A stretch of DNA of 64,000 nt from Proteiniclasticum ruminis. Lineage in GTDB: Bacteria; Bacillota; Clostridia; Clostridiales; Clostridiaceae. Both the position numbers and the translations under genes were made by a program. Below the pieces are notes generated by a model. That model was not told the origin of the DNA. It saw only the letters and a list, made by a program, of their open reading frames with translations, and ran no database searches. Each line of letters begins with the position of its first letter. Within the stretch, counting starts at the first letter, position 1. Below are positions 18,326 through 28,500 of this stretch, piece by piece. The DNA lies in contig NZ_FOVK01000001.1 in NCBI RefSeq assembly GCF_900115135.1, forward strand, positions 558,001-622,000. Reading direction: 5' to 3'.

Positions 18326-19120
18326 TCATTTCAGGATATTAGAAAGGAAGGAGATTCTATGGATAGGCGTTGCCCCAATCTCCTGCAACGCTTCCAAATG
18401 ATCTTTGCTTCCATAACCAGCATTATGTTCAAATCCATACTGCGGATAGTATAAGGCATAATTTTCCATCAGCCTGTCCCGATGCACCTTGGCAATGATG
18501 GATGCGCAGGCAATCGAGGCGCTGATTGTATCCCCTTTCACAAGAGCAATATTCTCCCCCAGATAGTCCTTGATTTTATAGCCATCTGAAAGAACCAGCT
18601 CTGGAGTCACTGTTAAGGTGCGAACTGCTCCACGAAAGACTTCATGATTGCAGTATGAGATCCCAAGGCGGTCAATATCAAGATTGCTCATTTCATAAAC
18701 ACTGTAAGATAACGCTTTTTCTTTAATCATCTCCGCAAGGATTTCCCGGTTCTTTTTTGATATTTTTTTTGAGTCGTCTATCCCTAAAATCATTTCTGTA
18801 AACCTATCATCCATAGGCAGAATTACAGCTGCAGCCACAATCGGCCCTGCCAGAGGTCCTCTTCCCACTTCATCCACGCCGCAGACAATTTTCCCGTATG
18901 AAAGATCATGCTGGTACAACGCTTTTACACGAAGGATCTCTTTCTCCTCAGCTTCCTTGGACTTTTTCAGACTTTGTCCTATCCCTTGAACCGCTTTCCT
19001 ATGATCTTCTAGAAGAGCTGAGATCCATTCTTCTCTACTTTCTAATACCAAATCCGCATGATCTTTGATGTATTTTTTGATGGCCGCTGCGCTCTCTTTC
19101 AATATCTCCGGCTTACTCAT
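18326..19120 (-). CDS. rnhB: Ribonuclease HII
   Basis: RNase HII removes ribonucleotides and RNA primers from DNA hybrids. The 264-residue protein has an N-terminal extension of about 75 residues typical of Bacillus-like forms, then the catalytic CGVDEVGRGPLAGP, DDSKKIS and a later DG pair (VLSDG). The ATG at 19120 overlaps the end of rbgA by 8 bp; a longer frame exists but would lie fully inside rbgA. The rbgA-rnhB-dprA-topA order is conserved in Firmicutes. Confidence 0.95.
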   Translation of the reverse strand: MSKPEILKESAAAIKKYIKDHADLVLESREEWISALLEDHRKAVQGIGQSLKKSKEAEEKEILRVKALYQHDLSYGKIVCGVDEVGRGPLAGPIVAAAVILPMDDRFTEMILGIDDSKKISKKNREILAEMIKEKALSYSVYEMSNLDIDRLGISYCNHEVFRGAVRTLTVTPELVLSDGYKIKDYLGENIALVKGDTISASIACASIIAKVHRDRLMENYALYYPQYGFEHNAGYGSKDHLEALQEIGATPIHRISFLSNILK

Positions 19121-19970
19121 GTTCTGGCCACTCCAAAGAGATCTTTCCAAGCTTGCCACTTCTGAACTCATCCAGAAGCATCACCGCAACGCGGGTATAA
19201 TCAATTTCTCCGCCTTTGATGATGCAGCCTCTTTTTCTCGCAATCATCTCCAGATTCTCTAGGGACTCTTCACTAAGAGACTCCAGTCCATACCGGTCCA
19301 TGAGCCTCTTCCCATAGTGATTGGAAAGTCTTTCCACCAGTCGCAAAGCAAGGGTTTCAATATCCATGATTTCATCCTTGATAGCTCCTGTGAAAGCCAG
19401 ATTCAGTGATGTTTCTTCCTCAAACTTAGGCCATAGAATTCCAGGGGTATCCAAAAGCTCGATCCCATCCTTGGTCTTGATCCACTGCTTGTTCTTCGTC
19501 ACACCTGGTCGGTCTCCGACCTTGGCAATGGAGTTCTTCGCCATGCGGTTGATGAAAGAGCTCTTTCCCACATTCGGAATCCCGACCACCATAACTCTGA
19601 TGTGGTAATTCACAATCCCTCGTTCCCTGCTTCTCTCCAGCTTTTCTTTCAGAAGCTCATTCAGTGCAGGTTTGATATTGTTCAGCCCTTTTCCTGTGAG
19701 AGAATTGACTTCCAGTACCATGGTGGAGTTGCTTTCAAGCTCCTTTTTCCATTTCCTTGTCACTTGGTCTTCCGCCATATCCGATTTATTGAGCAGTATA
19801 ATTCTAGGCTTTCCTTCCACGAGTTTTTCTATTTCCGGATTGGAGGATGAAGAAACAATTCGCGCATCACGAATCTCTATCACCGCATCCACCAGCTTCA
19901 GATTAGCAGAAATCTCCCGACGGGTTTTCACCATATGGCCGGGGAACCAGTTGATTTTTTTCATATCCAT
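19113..19970 (-). CDS. rbgA: Ribosome biogenesis GTPase RbgA (YlqF)
   Basis: A circularly permuted GTPase required for late 50S assembly, including incorporation of L16. The motif order is the permuted one: NKSD (G4) near residue 58 precedes the P-loop GIPNVGKSS near 128 and DTPG (G3) near 173. The 285-residue length is standard, with the C-terminal ANTAR-like domain. I start at ATG 19970, which has AAGGAAG eight bases upstream, instead of a GTG three codons earlier. It overlaps rnhB by 8 bp. Confidence 0.96.
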   Translation of the reverse strand: MDMKKINWFPGHMVKTRREISANLKLVDAVIEIRDARIVSSSSNPEIEKLVEGKPRIILLNKSDMAEDQVTRKWKKELESNSTMVLEVNSLTGKGLNNIKPALNELLKEKLERSRERGIVNYHIRVMVVGIPNVGKSSFINRMAKNSIAKVGDRPGVTKNKQWIKTKDGIELLDTPGILWPKFEEETSLNLAFTGAIKDEIMDIETLALRLVERLSNHYGKRLMDRYGLESLSEESLENLEMIARKRGCIIKGGEIDYTRVAVMLLDEFRSGKLGKISLEWPEHE

Positions 19971-19984
19971 AAAGATCACTTCCT

Positions 19985-20491
19985 TTACTGGAGATGAAAC
20001 CAGTATCTTTCAACCTGGTTCTCTCCGTCTTCCATTATATTTTCAAGGATTCCACCGCACTTTTCTATGGTTTTTTCAGAAGCGGTATTTCCTACAGCAC
20101 ACGTGACTAGAATCTTTCTAAGTCCTCTTTTCTTAGCACAGTACAGTATTTCTTTCAGCATATATGTGGCATAGCCCTTTTTTCTTTCCTCTGGATGAAC
20201 ACCATAGCCGATCTGCCCAGCAACGGCGAGCAGATAGGCATTCAAAGAATGTCTCAAAGTGCATGCACCAACAATGGTGTCGTCTCTAAAAAGAAACCAT
20301 ACTTCCTGAGTGACGAAAGGCTCTTCCGCAACTGTTTCAAGTTCTCTTGTATCTTTCAGCCAGTCCTCGAAAGACAAAGTCCCAAGCCTTGCTGCTTGAG
20401 GGACAAGTTTAAGGTTTCTCTTTCCCCAGGCATCGTTATATCTCAGAATCTCTTCCTTCATGGTCTCATCGGGTTTTACTAACCGCAGCAT
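19985..20491 (-). CDS. GNAT family N-acetyltransferase
   Basis: A 168-residue acetyltransferase of the GNAT fold. The acetyl-CoA loop appears as YGVHPEERKKGYATYML near residues 95-112, followed by KTIEKCGG, which is common in the family; the substrate is unknown. It lies 14 bp before rbgA, so it is probably read with it, and 90 bp after rplS with a terminator between. Similar orphan GNAT genes occur widely and the neighbourhood does not specify a substrate. Confidence 0.85.
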   Translation of the reverse strand: MLRLVKPDETMKEEILRYNDAWGKRNLKLVPQAARLGTLSFEDWLKDTRELETVAEEPFVTQEVWFLFRDDTIVGACTLRHSLNAYLLAVAGQIGYGVHPEERKKGYATYMLKEILYCAKKRGLRKILVTCAVGNTASEKTIEKCGGILENIMEDGENQVERYWFHLQ

Positions 20492-20548
20492 GGTCTACTC
20501 CTCCACATACATTTACTTCTATTATATGCGATTTTCTTGCAATAAAAC

Positions 20549-20577
20549 AAAAAAGAGACTAAAAGCCTCTTTTTTAT
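20549..20577 (-). terminator. Terminator of rplS
   Basis: Stem GAGGC/GTCTC (one wobble) flanked by A and T runs of six, directly after the rplS stop codon. Confidence 0.8.
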
Positions 20578-20581
20578 CATC

Positions 20582-20929
20582 TTATCTAGCGTTTTTAACC
20601 TTTGCAGCCTTACCAACTCTGTCTCTTAGGTAGAACAGCTTAGCTCTTCTTACTCTACCCTTTCTGACAACTTCAAGCTTGTCTACAGATGGTGAATTTA
20701 CAGGGAAAGTTCTTTCTACACCAACACCATAAGCAAGTCTTCTCACTGTGAAAGTCTCACGTACTCCACCGTTCTGAACCTTGATTACTGCGCCTTCGAA
20801 TACCTGGATTCTTTCCTTGTCGCCTTCCTTGATTTTAACGTGGACCTTAACGGTGTCTCCTACGTTAAACTTAGGTAGTGCAGTCTCTCTCAACTGCTCT
20901 GCTTCAATCGCTCTGATTAATTCGTTCAT
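20582..20929 (-). CDS. rplS: Large ribosomal subunit protein L19
   Basis: L19 lies at the 30S-50S interface. The 115-residue product has the diagnostic [20 protein letters not shown] and [18 protein letters not shown]. Two adjacent ATG codons are possible; the second, at 20929, has the better spacing to AGGAGGG. It has its own promoter and a short structured leader, so it can be expressed apart from the upstream trmD operon. Confidence 0.97.
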   Translation of the reverse strand: MNELIRAIEAEQLRETALPKFNVGDTVKVHVKIKEGDKERIQVFEGAVIKVQNGGVRETFTVRRLAYGVGVERTFPVNSPSVDKLEVVRKGRVRRAKLFYLRDRVGKAAKVKNAR

Positions 20930-21004
20930 GTGCATTCCCTCCTAATGATAAATTGACGTTCATACAGAAGCATTTCTTCCCAGTGGAACGCCCGTACTAG
21001 CACA
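20930..21004 (-). promoter_or_regulatory. Structured leader of rplS (L19-leader-like)
   Basis: The minus-strand leader between the predicted transcription start and rplS contains GCGTTC paired with GAACGT around an inner AGAA/TTCT hairpin. A conserved L19 leader is known upstream of rplS in low-GC Gram-positives; I infer that this is its counterpart from position and fold, not from an alignment. Confidence 0.45.
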
Positions 21005-21010
21005 AACTAT

Positions 21011-21040
21011 ATATTACCACAAACAACAATACTGTTACAA
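21011..21040 (-). promoter_or_regulatory. Promoter of rplS
   Basis: TTGTAA, 18 bp, TAATAT on the minus strand, about 80 bp before the rplS start, immediately after the trmD stop codon. Confidence 0.55.
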
Positions 21041-21050
21041 GTAGAAATCA

Positions 21051-21779
21051 TCACTTTTCCTGATCTTTGAAGAACTTTTTCAAGATTTTCAGGTCATCTT
21101 TAGATAGCTGATGTTTTGCATAAAGATCAGGTCTTTTTTCTTTTGTAGTCATCAGCATCTGGTATCTTCTCCACTGCCTGATATTCTCATGATGTCCCGA
21201 AAGTAGAATCTCCGGAACCTTTTCACCTTCATACACCTCGGGTCTTGTATACTGCGGATACTCCAGTAGGTTCTCAGAAAAACTTTCTTCCACAGAACTT
21301 TCGTCTCTGCCAAGAACACCTTCCCGAAGTCTCAGAATGCTGTCAATGATGGGAATGGCTGCCATCTCTCCTCCAGTGAGAATGAAATCCCCCAGGGAGA
21401 TCTCCTCATCTATGTCCTCATACAGCCGCTCATCAATCCCTTCATAATGGCCACAGAGAAAAATCAGCTGATCCTCCTTGGCTAGCCGTCTTGCTGTATT
21501 CTGATCAAAAGTCTTGCCCTTGGGTCCAAGAAAAATCACCGGTCCGCCATTGGCCTTTTTGATTTCCTTCAGTGCATCCCGTATGGGCTGAACACTCATC
21601 ACAAGACCACTTCCCCCTCCATAAGGGTAATCGTCCACTTTCCTGTGCTTGTCTTTTGAAAAATCTCTGATGTTCACAGGATTAATGTCAAAAAGACCCT
21701 TCTCTTTGGCACGTCCTATGATACTTTCATTGAAGAGAGAAAACATTTCAGGAAACAACGTCAGAATATCAATCTTCAT
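21051..21779 (-). CDS. trmD: tRNA (guanine-37-N1)-methyltransferase
   Basis: TrmD makes m1G37 next to the anticodon and so prevents +1 frameshifting. The 242-residue SPOUT enzyme begins [13 protein letters not shown] and carries the SAM-binding trefoil knot with [19 protein letters not shown] and [11 protein letters not shown]. The ATG at 21779 lies 11 bp inside the end of rimM, in the usual rpsP-khpA-rimM-trmD order; the longer frame is only read-through of rimM. Confidence 0.97.
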   Translation of the reverse strand: MKIDILTLFPEMFSLFNESIIGRAKEKGLFDINPVNIRDFSKDKHRKVDDYPYGGGSGLVMSVQPIRDALKEIKKANGGPVIFLGPKGKTFDQNTARRLAKEDQLIFLCGHYEGIDERLYEDIDEEISLGDFILTGGEMAAIPIIDSILRLREGVLGRDESSVEESFSENLLEYPQYTRPEVYEGEKVPEILLSGHHENIRQWRRYQMLMTTKEKRPDLYAKHQLSKDDLKILKKFFKDQEK

Positions 21780-22266
21780 CGGACCATACCCGGATCGGCT
21801 TGATGATGATCTTCTCAGCTTCCACATCCACAGACAGAACCACATCCCTTATGGCAGGAATGAGCAGCTCCTTAGGCTTCTTGATCCAATACACATCATT
21901 GGCTCCGGTCTGAATCACATCCGCTACTTTGCCAAGTTCCAGCCCCTCTTCGTCATATACTGTGCAGTCTTTAAGATCCTCAATGAAATACGAATCCTCT
22001 TCAAGTTTTACCGCTTCCTCACGGGGAACAACAAGAAGCTTCTTCCTCAGCTTCTCTGCCTCTTCCACGCTGTCTACACCTTCCAGCCTCAGAATTGCAC
22101 GATCATGACCTACGGTCACATACGAAACTTTGACTTCCTGTCCGTCAATAAACACTCTCTTTAGTTTTTTAAAACGCTGAATGTCATCTGTTAGAGGAAA
22201 TACTTTGACTTCACCCTTGATGCCATGCGGCTTTGTGATTTCTCCTATGGTTAGAAACTTCTTCAT
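21769..22266 (-). CDS. rimM: 16S rRNA processing protein RimM
   Basis: RimM binds S19 and helps mature the 3' domain of the 30S head. The 165-residue product starts [20 protein letters not shown], the hallmark N-terminal motif, and ends with a PRC-barrel domain ([20 protein letters not shown] and ELLIPAI). The ATG at 22266 is preceded by GAGGTG. It follows khpA after 84 bp and overlaps trmD. Confidence 0.96.
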   Translation of the reverse strand: MKKFLTIGEITKPHGIKGEVKVFPLTDDIQRFKKLKRVFIDGQEVKVSYVTVGHDRAILRLEGVDSVEEAEKLRKKLLVVPREEAVKLEEDSYFIEDLKDCTVYDEEGLELGKVADVIQTGANDVYWIKKPKELLIPAIRDVVLSVDVEAEKIIIKPIRVWSDED

Positions 22267-22350
22267 AGACACCTCATTATGATTACATGAATGATGCAGA
22301 AATAGTGCAAAAGCCCACTTATTTCTAAGCAGGCTAAAAAGCAATAGCTG

Positions 22351-22578
22351 TTATACTATTTCTACATGAACTTTTTTGTTTTCCTTCATAGAAGCCGCTT
22401 TCACGACAGTTCGGATGGCTTTGGCAATTTTACCCTGCTTGCCGATGACCTTCCCCATGTCCTCTGGATGGACACGGAGCTCCATGGTAAGCGTACCATC
22501 TTTCTCCACTTCAGTGACGGAAACTTCTTCGGGGTGATTCACTAATTCCTTAGCGATGAACAGAACTAATTCTTTCAC
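22351..22578 (-). CDS. khpA: KH-domain RNA-binding protein KhpA
   Basis: A 75-residue protein consisting of a single KH domain with the GKQG loop in MGKVIGKQGKIAKAIRTVV. Homologues (YlqC/KhpA) form a complex with KhpB/Jag and bind RNA, affecting cell division and elongation in streptococci. It starts with GTG at 22578 after GGAGGG. It stands between rpsP and rimM, as in most Firmicutes. Confidence 0.93.
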   Translation of the reverse strand: MKELVLFIAKELVNHPEEVSVTEVEKDGTLTMELRVHPEDMGKVIGKQGKIAKAIRTVVKAASMKENKKVHVEIV

Positions 22579-22592
22579 GTCATTCCCTCCGA

Positions 22593-22838
22593 TTACTTCT
22601 TGATTCCAGCCTTGTCAAATAGTTTAGCTACAACATCTGTAGGTTGTGCACCCTTGTTTAACCATTCTGTTGCCTTTTCAGCATCAATCTTGATTTCCTT
22701 TGGTTCACTTACTGGATTGTAGAAACCGATCTCCTCGATGAACTTACCATCTCTTGGGCTCTTGGAATCTGCAACTACCAGTCTGTAGAAAGGAGCTTTC
22801 TTGCTTCCCATTCTTCTTAATCTAATCTTTACTGCCAT
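22593..22838 (-). CDS. rpsP: Small ribosomal subunit protein S16
   Basis: S16 is needed for early 30S assembly. The 81-residue sequence begins [19 protein letters not shown] and has the conserved [16 protein letters not shown]. It lies 29 bp after ffh and 14 bp before khpA. Confidence 0.97.
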   Translation of the reverse strand: MAVKIRLRRMGSKKAPFYRLVVADSKSPRDGKFIEEIGFYNPVSEPKEIKIDAEKATEWLNKGAQPTDVVAKLFDKAGIKK

Positions 22839-22867
22839 TATATATTCACCTCCAAATTTTATGGTTG

Positions 22868-24211
22868 TTAAAAGGGTAATTTGCCAAAAAGACCTTTTTT
22901 GCCGCCTTTTTGCATACCGCCCATTTGTTTCATCATTTTCTTCATATTATCGAAGCCTTTGATGACTTTGTTGACATCTTGTATGGTTACACCAGCACCT
23001 TTGGCAATTCGCTTCTTCCTGGATGCATGCTCCAGAAGCTTCGGGTTACGTCTTTCTTTCTGAGTCATGGAGTGAATGATGCTTTTAGTTTTCAGCATTT
23101 CTTTCTCTCCGTCCTCCAGATTGACCCCCTTCATTTCCTTGCTGTTCATTCCTGGAAGCATTTCCATGATCTTATTCAAAGGTCCAAGTTTTTGCATTTG
23201 CTCAAAGGCTTTGAGATAGTCTTCATAGTTGAATTCCTTGCTCATCATCTTCGAGCCTAGTTCCCTAGCCTCTTTTTCATCAATGGAGGACTGAGCCTGC
23301 TCAATAAGAGTCAGAACATCACCCATACCAAGGATACGGCTGGCCATACGTTCCGGATGGAACACTTCCAAATCGCTCATTTTTTCGCCGACACCGGAGA
23401 ACTTAATCGGTTTTCCAGTCACTTCCCGGATGGAAAGTGCTGCACCGCCTCGCGTATCACCATCAAGCTTAGTCAGAATCACACCTGTGAGATTCAGCGC
23501 ATCATCAAAACTCTGCGCTACATTCACAGCATCCTGTCCAGTCATGGCATCCACTACAAGGAGCGTCTCCATAGGTCTCACAGCGGTTTTTATGCCTTTC
23601 AGCTCATCCATGAGGGTCTCATCAATATGCAGTCGGCCTGCTGTATCTATGAGCACCACATCACAGCCTTCTTTACGGGCATATTCCATGGACGCTTTGG
23701 CAATGTCCACAGGGCTTACTTTATCGCCCATGGCAAATACCGGGATATCAATTTGTTTTCCTACAATCTGCAGCTGTTTGATGGCCGCAGGCCTGTAGAT
23801 ATCTGCTGCTACAAGAAGTGGCTTTCTGTTCCTCTTTCGAAGATGAAGTGCAAGTTTTCCTGCCATCGTGGTTTTACCTGCACCCTGGAGTCCAACCAGC
23901 ATGAATGCTGTGATGGATGAGTCAAAACTAAGTTTTGCCTCACTGCCCCCCATGAGCGCGGTCAGTTCCTCGTTGACAATTTTGACAACCTGCTGTCCTG
24001 GTGTAAGGCTCTCAAGAACCTCTGAACCAGTAGCCTTTTCACTGACATTCTTCACAAAGGTTTTTACAACCTTGAAGTTAACGTCCGCTTCCAGAAGGGC
24101 TAGCCTTACTTCTCTCATGGCTTCTTTGATGTCATTTTCTGTCAGCTTGCCTTTTCCACGGAGCTTTTTGAACGCTTCCTGGAGCCTATCCGCTAAACTG
24201 TCGAAGGCCAT
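22868..24211 (-). CDS. ffh: Signal recognition particle protein Ffh
   Basis: The SRP54-type GTPase that, with SRP RNA, recognises signal sequences on nascent chains. The NG domain has the P-loop [15 protein letters not shown] near residue 104, [10 protein letters not shown] and [10 protein letters not shown]; the methionine-rich M domain covers about 325-447 and ends in [17 protein letters not shown]. The 447 residues match the family. It follows ylxM by 12 bp and precedes rpsP. Confidence 0.97.
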   Translation of the reverse strand: MAFDSLADRLQEAFKKLRGKGKLTENDIKEAMREVRLALLEADVNFKVVKTFVKNVSEKATGSEVLESLTPGQQVVKIVNEELTALMGGSEAKLSFDSSITAFMLVGLQGAGKTTMAGKLALHLRKRNRKPLLVAADIYRPAAIKQLQIVGKQIDIPVFAMGDKVSPVDIAKASMEYARKEGCDVVLIDTAGRLHIDETLMDELKGIKTAVRPMETLLVVDAMTGQDAVNVAQSFDDALNLTGVILTKLDGDTRGGAALSIREVTGKPIKFSGVGEKMSDLEVFHPERMASRILGMGDVLTLIEQAQSSIDEKEARELGSKMMSKEFNYEDYLKAFEQMQKLGPLNKIMEMLPGMNSKEMKGVNLEDGEKEMLKTKSIIHSMTQKERRNPKLLEHASRKKRIAKGAGVTIQDVNKVIKGFDNMKKMMKQMGGMQKGGKKGLFGKLPF

Positions 24212-24223
24212 GTAATTCCCTCC

Positions 24224-24541
24224 TTATAACTCCACAAGGAGTTTCTCAATTTCACTGCAATAACAATTCTTCTCTGTTAAAAGTGTCCTCAGCTGATCTT
24301 TGACTTCCTCATCTTTTATAGAATTGGCTAGAAGATTAAGCTTCTCTTCATAGTCTGTCAAAGTTCTGTAACACCTTTTGATCAGGTCATGTATCGCTTG
24401 TCTGCTGGTATTCTGATTTTCCGCAATCTCTGATAATGACAAATCCATATTATAGTACTGTTCTAAAATAAGTCTTTGTTTTTCTGTCAGAAGCTTCCCA
24501 TAAAAATCCATCAACAAGGATATTTCAATACGATCGTCCAT
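24224..24541 (-). CDS. ylxM: YlxM-like helix-turn-helix protein of the SRP operon
   Basis: A 105-residue protein with a sigma-region-4-type helix-turn-helix: LLTEKQRLILEQYYNMDLS, then SEIAENQNTSRQAIHDLIKR. YlxM proteins precede ffh in Firmicutes and influence SRP assembly in streptococci. I start at ATG 24541, with GGTGAGG upstream; the longer frame would include the promoter. It heads the ylxM-ffh-rpsP-khpA-rimM-trmD operon. Confidence 0.92.
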   Translation of the reverse strand: MDDRIEISLLMDFYGKLLTEKQRLILEQYYNMDLSLSEIAENQNTSRQAIHDLIKRCYRTLTDYEEKLNLLANSIKDEEVKDQLRTLLTEKNCYCSEIEKLLVEL

Positions 24542-24563
24542 AACCTCACCTACCACATTGATT

Positions 24564-24592
24564 AGTTTACCGAAAAAGATTTTAGCTGTCAA
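24564..24592 (-). promoter_or_regulatory. Promoter of ylxM-ffh operon
   Basis: Perfect TTGACA, 17 bp, TAAACT on the minus strand, just upstream of ylxM and after ftsY. No clear terminator for ftsY is visible, so read-through may also occur. Confidence 0.7.
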
Positions 24593-24660
24593 GTACTTTT
24601 ACTTAACAGCCGAAAATTTATTTATGGTTCGGTTCCCGATTCCCAGAACTGGTATGGTGA

Positions 24661-25566
24661 CTAAATCAGTGCGTCTGCAAATGCTTTCGCGTCAAAGTCC
24701 TGCAGATCCTCAATAGCCTCGCCAACACCAATATAGACTACTGGTATTTTTAGACTTTCTTTGATGGACAGAACGACACCGCCCTTTGCTGTACCATCGA
24801 GCTTAGTCAGGATAATTCCGTCAAGTTGAGCCACCTTCTGAAACTCCTTCGCCTGAATCACCGCGTTCTGGCCGCTGGTTCCATCCAGTACCAGAAGGGA
24901 GTATATATTCGCATCTCCAAATTCTCTATCGATGACTCTTCTGATTTTTTCCAGTTCATTCATGAGATTTTTCTTGTTATGCAGACGGCCTGCAGTGTCA
25001 CATAGAAGCACATCCGCATTTCTCGCTTTAAATGCTTCCAGCGCATCATAGACAACTGCCGCTGGATCTGAGCCTTCCTGATGTCTCACAATGTCAACCT
25101 CTGCCCGCTTCGCCCAAACTTCAAGCTGGTCGATGGCTGCTGCTCTGAATGTATCCGCTGCAGCCAGAATCACTTTTTTCCCCTCATTCTTGTACTTGAA
25201 AGCAAGCTTTCCAATGGATGTGGTCTTTCCTACCCCATTGACTCCAATGATCAGAAGAATTGTAGGTTTTTTCACCTCAAAGTTCTTCTCTTCATCCTCC
25301 ATGAACTCTGAAATCACTTCTTTCAGCACATCTCTGACCTTATCTACTTCTGTGACTTTCTGAAGCCTTATTTTCTTCCGAAGCCTCTCAATGAGCTCCA
25401 TGGAAGTTTCATATCCCACATCTGATGTGATCAGAACTTCCTCCAGCTCCTCAAAAAGATCCTCATCTATGGTCATGGCAAGACCTAGAACCTCATTCAT
25501 TTTTCCTGTGATATTCTCACGTGTCTTCGTGAGTCCATTTTTTAGTTTTTCAAAAAAATTAGCCAT
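24661..25566 (-). CDS. ftsY: Signal recognition particle receptor FtsY
   Basis: The membrane-associated SRP receptor GTPase. The 301-residue protein has the short Gram-positive A region, then the NG domain with P-loop GVNGVGKTTSIGKLA near residue 105, DTAGRLHNKKNLMNEL and TKLDGTAKGG. The ATG at 25566 overlaps the end of smc by 8 bp and its GGAGG lies inside smc. The rnc-smc-ftsY order is a Firmicutes constant. Confidence 0.97.
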   Translation of the reverse strand: MANFFEKLKNGLTKTRENITGKMNEVLGLAMTIDEDLFEELEEVLITSDVGYETSMELIERLRKKIRLQKVTEVDKVRDVLKEVISEFMEDEEKNFEVKKPTILLIIGVNGVGKTTSIGKLAFKYKNEGKKVILAAADTFRAAAIDQLEVWAKRAEVDIVRHQEGSDPAAVVYDALEAFKARNADVLLCDTAGRLHNKKNLMNELEKIRRVIDREFGDANIYSLLVLDGTSGQNAVIQAKEFQKVAQLDGIILTKLDGTAKGGVVLSIKESLKIPVVYIGVGEAIEDLQDFDAKAFADALI

Positions 25567-28500
25567 TTTCCCTCCTTGCAGCTGACAGGTCCATCGAAAC
25601 GATCTTCGATATCCCCTTCTCCTCCATGGTGACTCCGTACAGTGCATCGGCAGACTCCATGGTTCCTTTTCTATGTGTGATCAGTATGAACTGAGTTTCC
25701 CTGGCAAACTCACTTAAAAATTCAGCAAACCGGTATACATTCGCATCATCCAGCGCAGCTTCAATCTCATCCAGAATACAGAAAGGTGTGGGCTTCATTC
25801 TCAAAATTGCAAATGTCAGCGCAATGGCAGAGAGCACTTTTTCTCCACCGCTCATGAGTGTGATGTTCTGAAGCTTTTTCCCCGGTGGCTGCACACTGAT
25901 CTCAATGGGTGCCTCCAGTATATCTCCATCCCCTAGAATAAGTTTCGCATTTCCTCCCTGGAAGAGTCTTCTGAAGGTATCATTGAAATTCTCATTCATC
26001 ACTTTGAAGTTCTCAGTGAACAGAGTTCTCATCCTAAGTGTCATATCCATGATGATTTCTTTCAGCTCCAGTTTGGCTTTTTCCAGGTCTTCCTTCTGAC
26101 TGGATAAGAAGGTGCTATGTTCACTGACTTCTCTGAACTCCTCAATGGCTGCCACATTCACATGCCCCAGCGAAGAAATTTCTTTGCGGAGCGTATTCAT
26201 CCGCTTTCTGAACAGATCTTTGTCTTCCATGGGAATTCTCTCTTCCTTGGCTTCTGCCAGGGTAAGATTCAGCTCATCATTGATTTTATTAAGGAGATTC
26301 TGATTTTCTTTCTCCAGTTTCTCCAAAGCATCTTTCACTTTGAAAAGCTCCTTGTCAATGACATGATACTCTTCGTCCAAAGTCCTGACGGTGGCGCTGA
26401 GATCCTTCATTTCAGCTTTGTCCCGAATTTCCTCCATGGCCATTTCATCCAGGATTTTCTCCATACACTGAAGCTCACCCTTTAATGCCTCCACAGTTTT
26501 CTCCAGAAGGGTTACAGTGTTCAGTCCTTCTTCAATCTCTATGAGAAGTCCACCATTTTCTTTTTCCAGTTCAGATTTGGATGACTCCAACGTCTCAAGG
26601 CTGACTCTCAGCTTATCTATTGCCTCACGCTTTCCCTTATATGCTTCTATAAGTGTCGCTTCCTGAACAGAAGCTTCCATTACCTCCTGCTTGAGGAGAT
26701 CATATTCGCTGTATTCTTTTGTACGCTTGTCTTTCAGCTCTTTCAGGTAATCTTTGCTTTTTAGTCTTTGGGTCAGATGTTCCTGGATTTTTCCTTCAAT
26801 TCTTTCAAGCTCTCCATCCAGAAGCACAAGCTCGTCTTTTTGAGAAAGCAAGCTTCGCTCTGCTTCTTTCAGGATACCAGCAAGGCGGTTCAGATCCTTC
26901 ACAAACCCTTCTCGTCTTTCCTGGAGCTTTGTCTTTTCCATCTGATGATCCTGAATCACATAAGAAGCTTCTCGTTCCGCCTTGAGCTTTTCCTGATATA
27001 TTTTTTCAAGCCCCTGTTTTTCGGCAAGTTCTTCCAGACGCTTCTCCTTCAGCTCCGAGTTTGACGCCAGGAGATCCTCAAGATCTTTCTTTCTGGAGAA
27101 GATCCCTGAAGATTTTTTATAAATACTGCCTCCGGTCATGGAACCGCCGGCATTGATGATATCTCCTTCTAGGGTGACAATTCTGTGGGTATACCCCATC
27201 TCCTTGGCAGAGGCCAACGCTTCTTCCATATTGCGTGCAACAAAAATCCTTCCAAGAAGATTCGCTGCAATCCCCATGAATCCAGCATCAAATTCGACGA
27301 GATCCAAAAGATTGCCCAAGAGTTTTCCTTTTTTCAAGGCAGGCTCCTTGGCCTTCGTCCCTTTAATTACATTCAGCGGAAAAAACGTAGCCCGGCCAAA
27401 GGATTTTGCTCGAAGCAGATCAATAAGTACCTTGGCATCCTGGTCCGTTGGCGTGATGATGTTATTGACCTGAGATCCCAATGCCACTTCCAGGGCTTGT
27501 GCATATCCGTCCTTCGGTTTTATGACTTCACCGACAAGATGCACTTTTGAGACCAGTCTATGGGACGACCCTTTTAAAAAGGTCATAAGAGACTTCACAG
27601 ATTTTGTATAGCCTTCATAATGCTCCTCTAAGTTCTTGAGAAGATTCATCTGAGACTCCTGTCCCTTCAGTTCGTACTCCATATTCTTGATGACAGATTC
27701 CAGCTTTGTCATCTCTTCTGCCACTTTCATCGTATCATCTTTTCGTGCAATCAGATCTTTCTCATAAAGTTCAATCTTCTGTTTCAGCTCAAATATCTCA
27801 GCTTCTGTCTCTGTCTTCGCCATTTCATTCATAACTTTTGAAGCCTCATAGCTCTCCATGACAGACTCTGTATGTTCAATTCTTCCCTGCAGCATATCTC
27901 TCTGCCGGTACTGTTCTTTGGATTCCTCCTGAAGAGTTCGGATTTTTTCCTCAGCATCCTCCTCCTCTTCTCGAAGTCCTCGCTGTGCATCCTCGCTAAG
28001 CTTCAGGCTCTCTTCCAATACCCGGATTTTTCTTTGCTGCTCATCCAGTCTTAAGCGCACTTCTTCTTTGAGGTTTTTACTGCCGTCTAGTGCTTGGAGC
28101 AGCTCTTCCATCTGGGCAGTTTCTAGGGCGATTCTCTCCTTAGCCAGTTCAATCGCTCTCTCATTTTTCATCAGAAGAGATTTCTTATCCTGAATACGCT
28201 GTGACAGCAGGGAGATTTCATTCTCTGCGGAATCCATTTCTTCTCTTTTTTGATAAAACACTTCTTTCTTTTCTGTTTCAAGAGCTTTTTTCTCATCCAT
28301 GGATGATTCCAGCACATTTTGTTTCTCTACGGCTTCTTCACGCTTTCTGCTGATCTCAGTAAAATTCTTCTCAGCGAGGAGAGACCTCTCCTCAAGAACT
28401 TTCTTTTCGCTCTCAAATTCTTCCAGATCTGAAAGAATCAGAGAAATCTGTATGCTCCTCTGTTCTTTACTAAGGACCAGGAACTTTTCCGCTTTTACTT

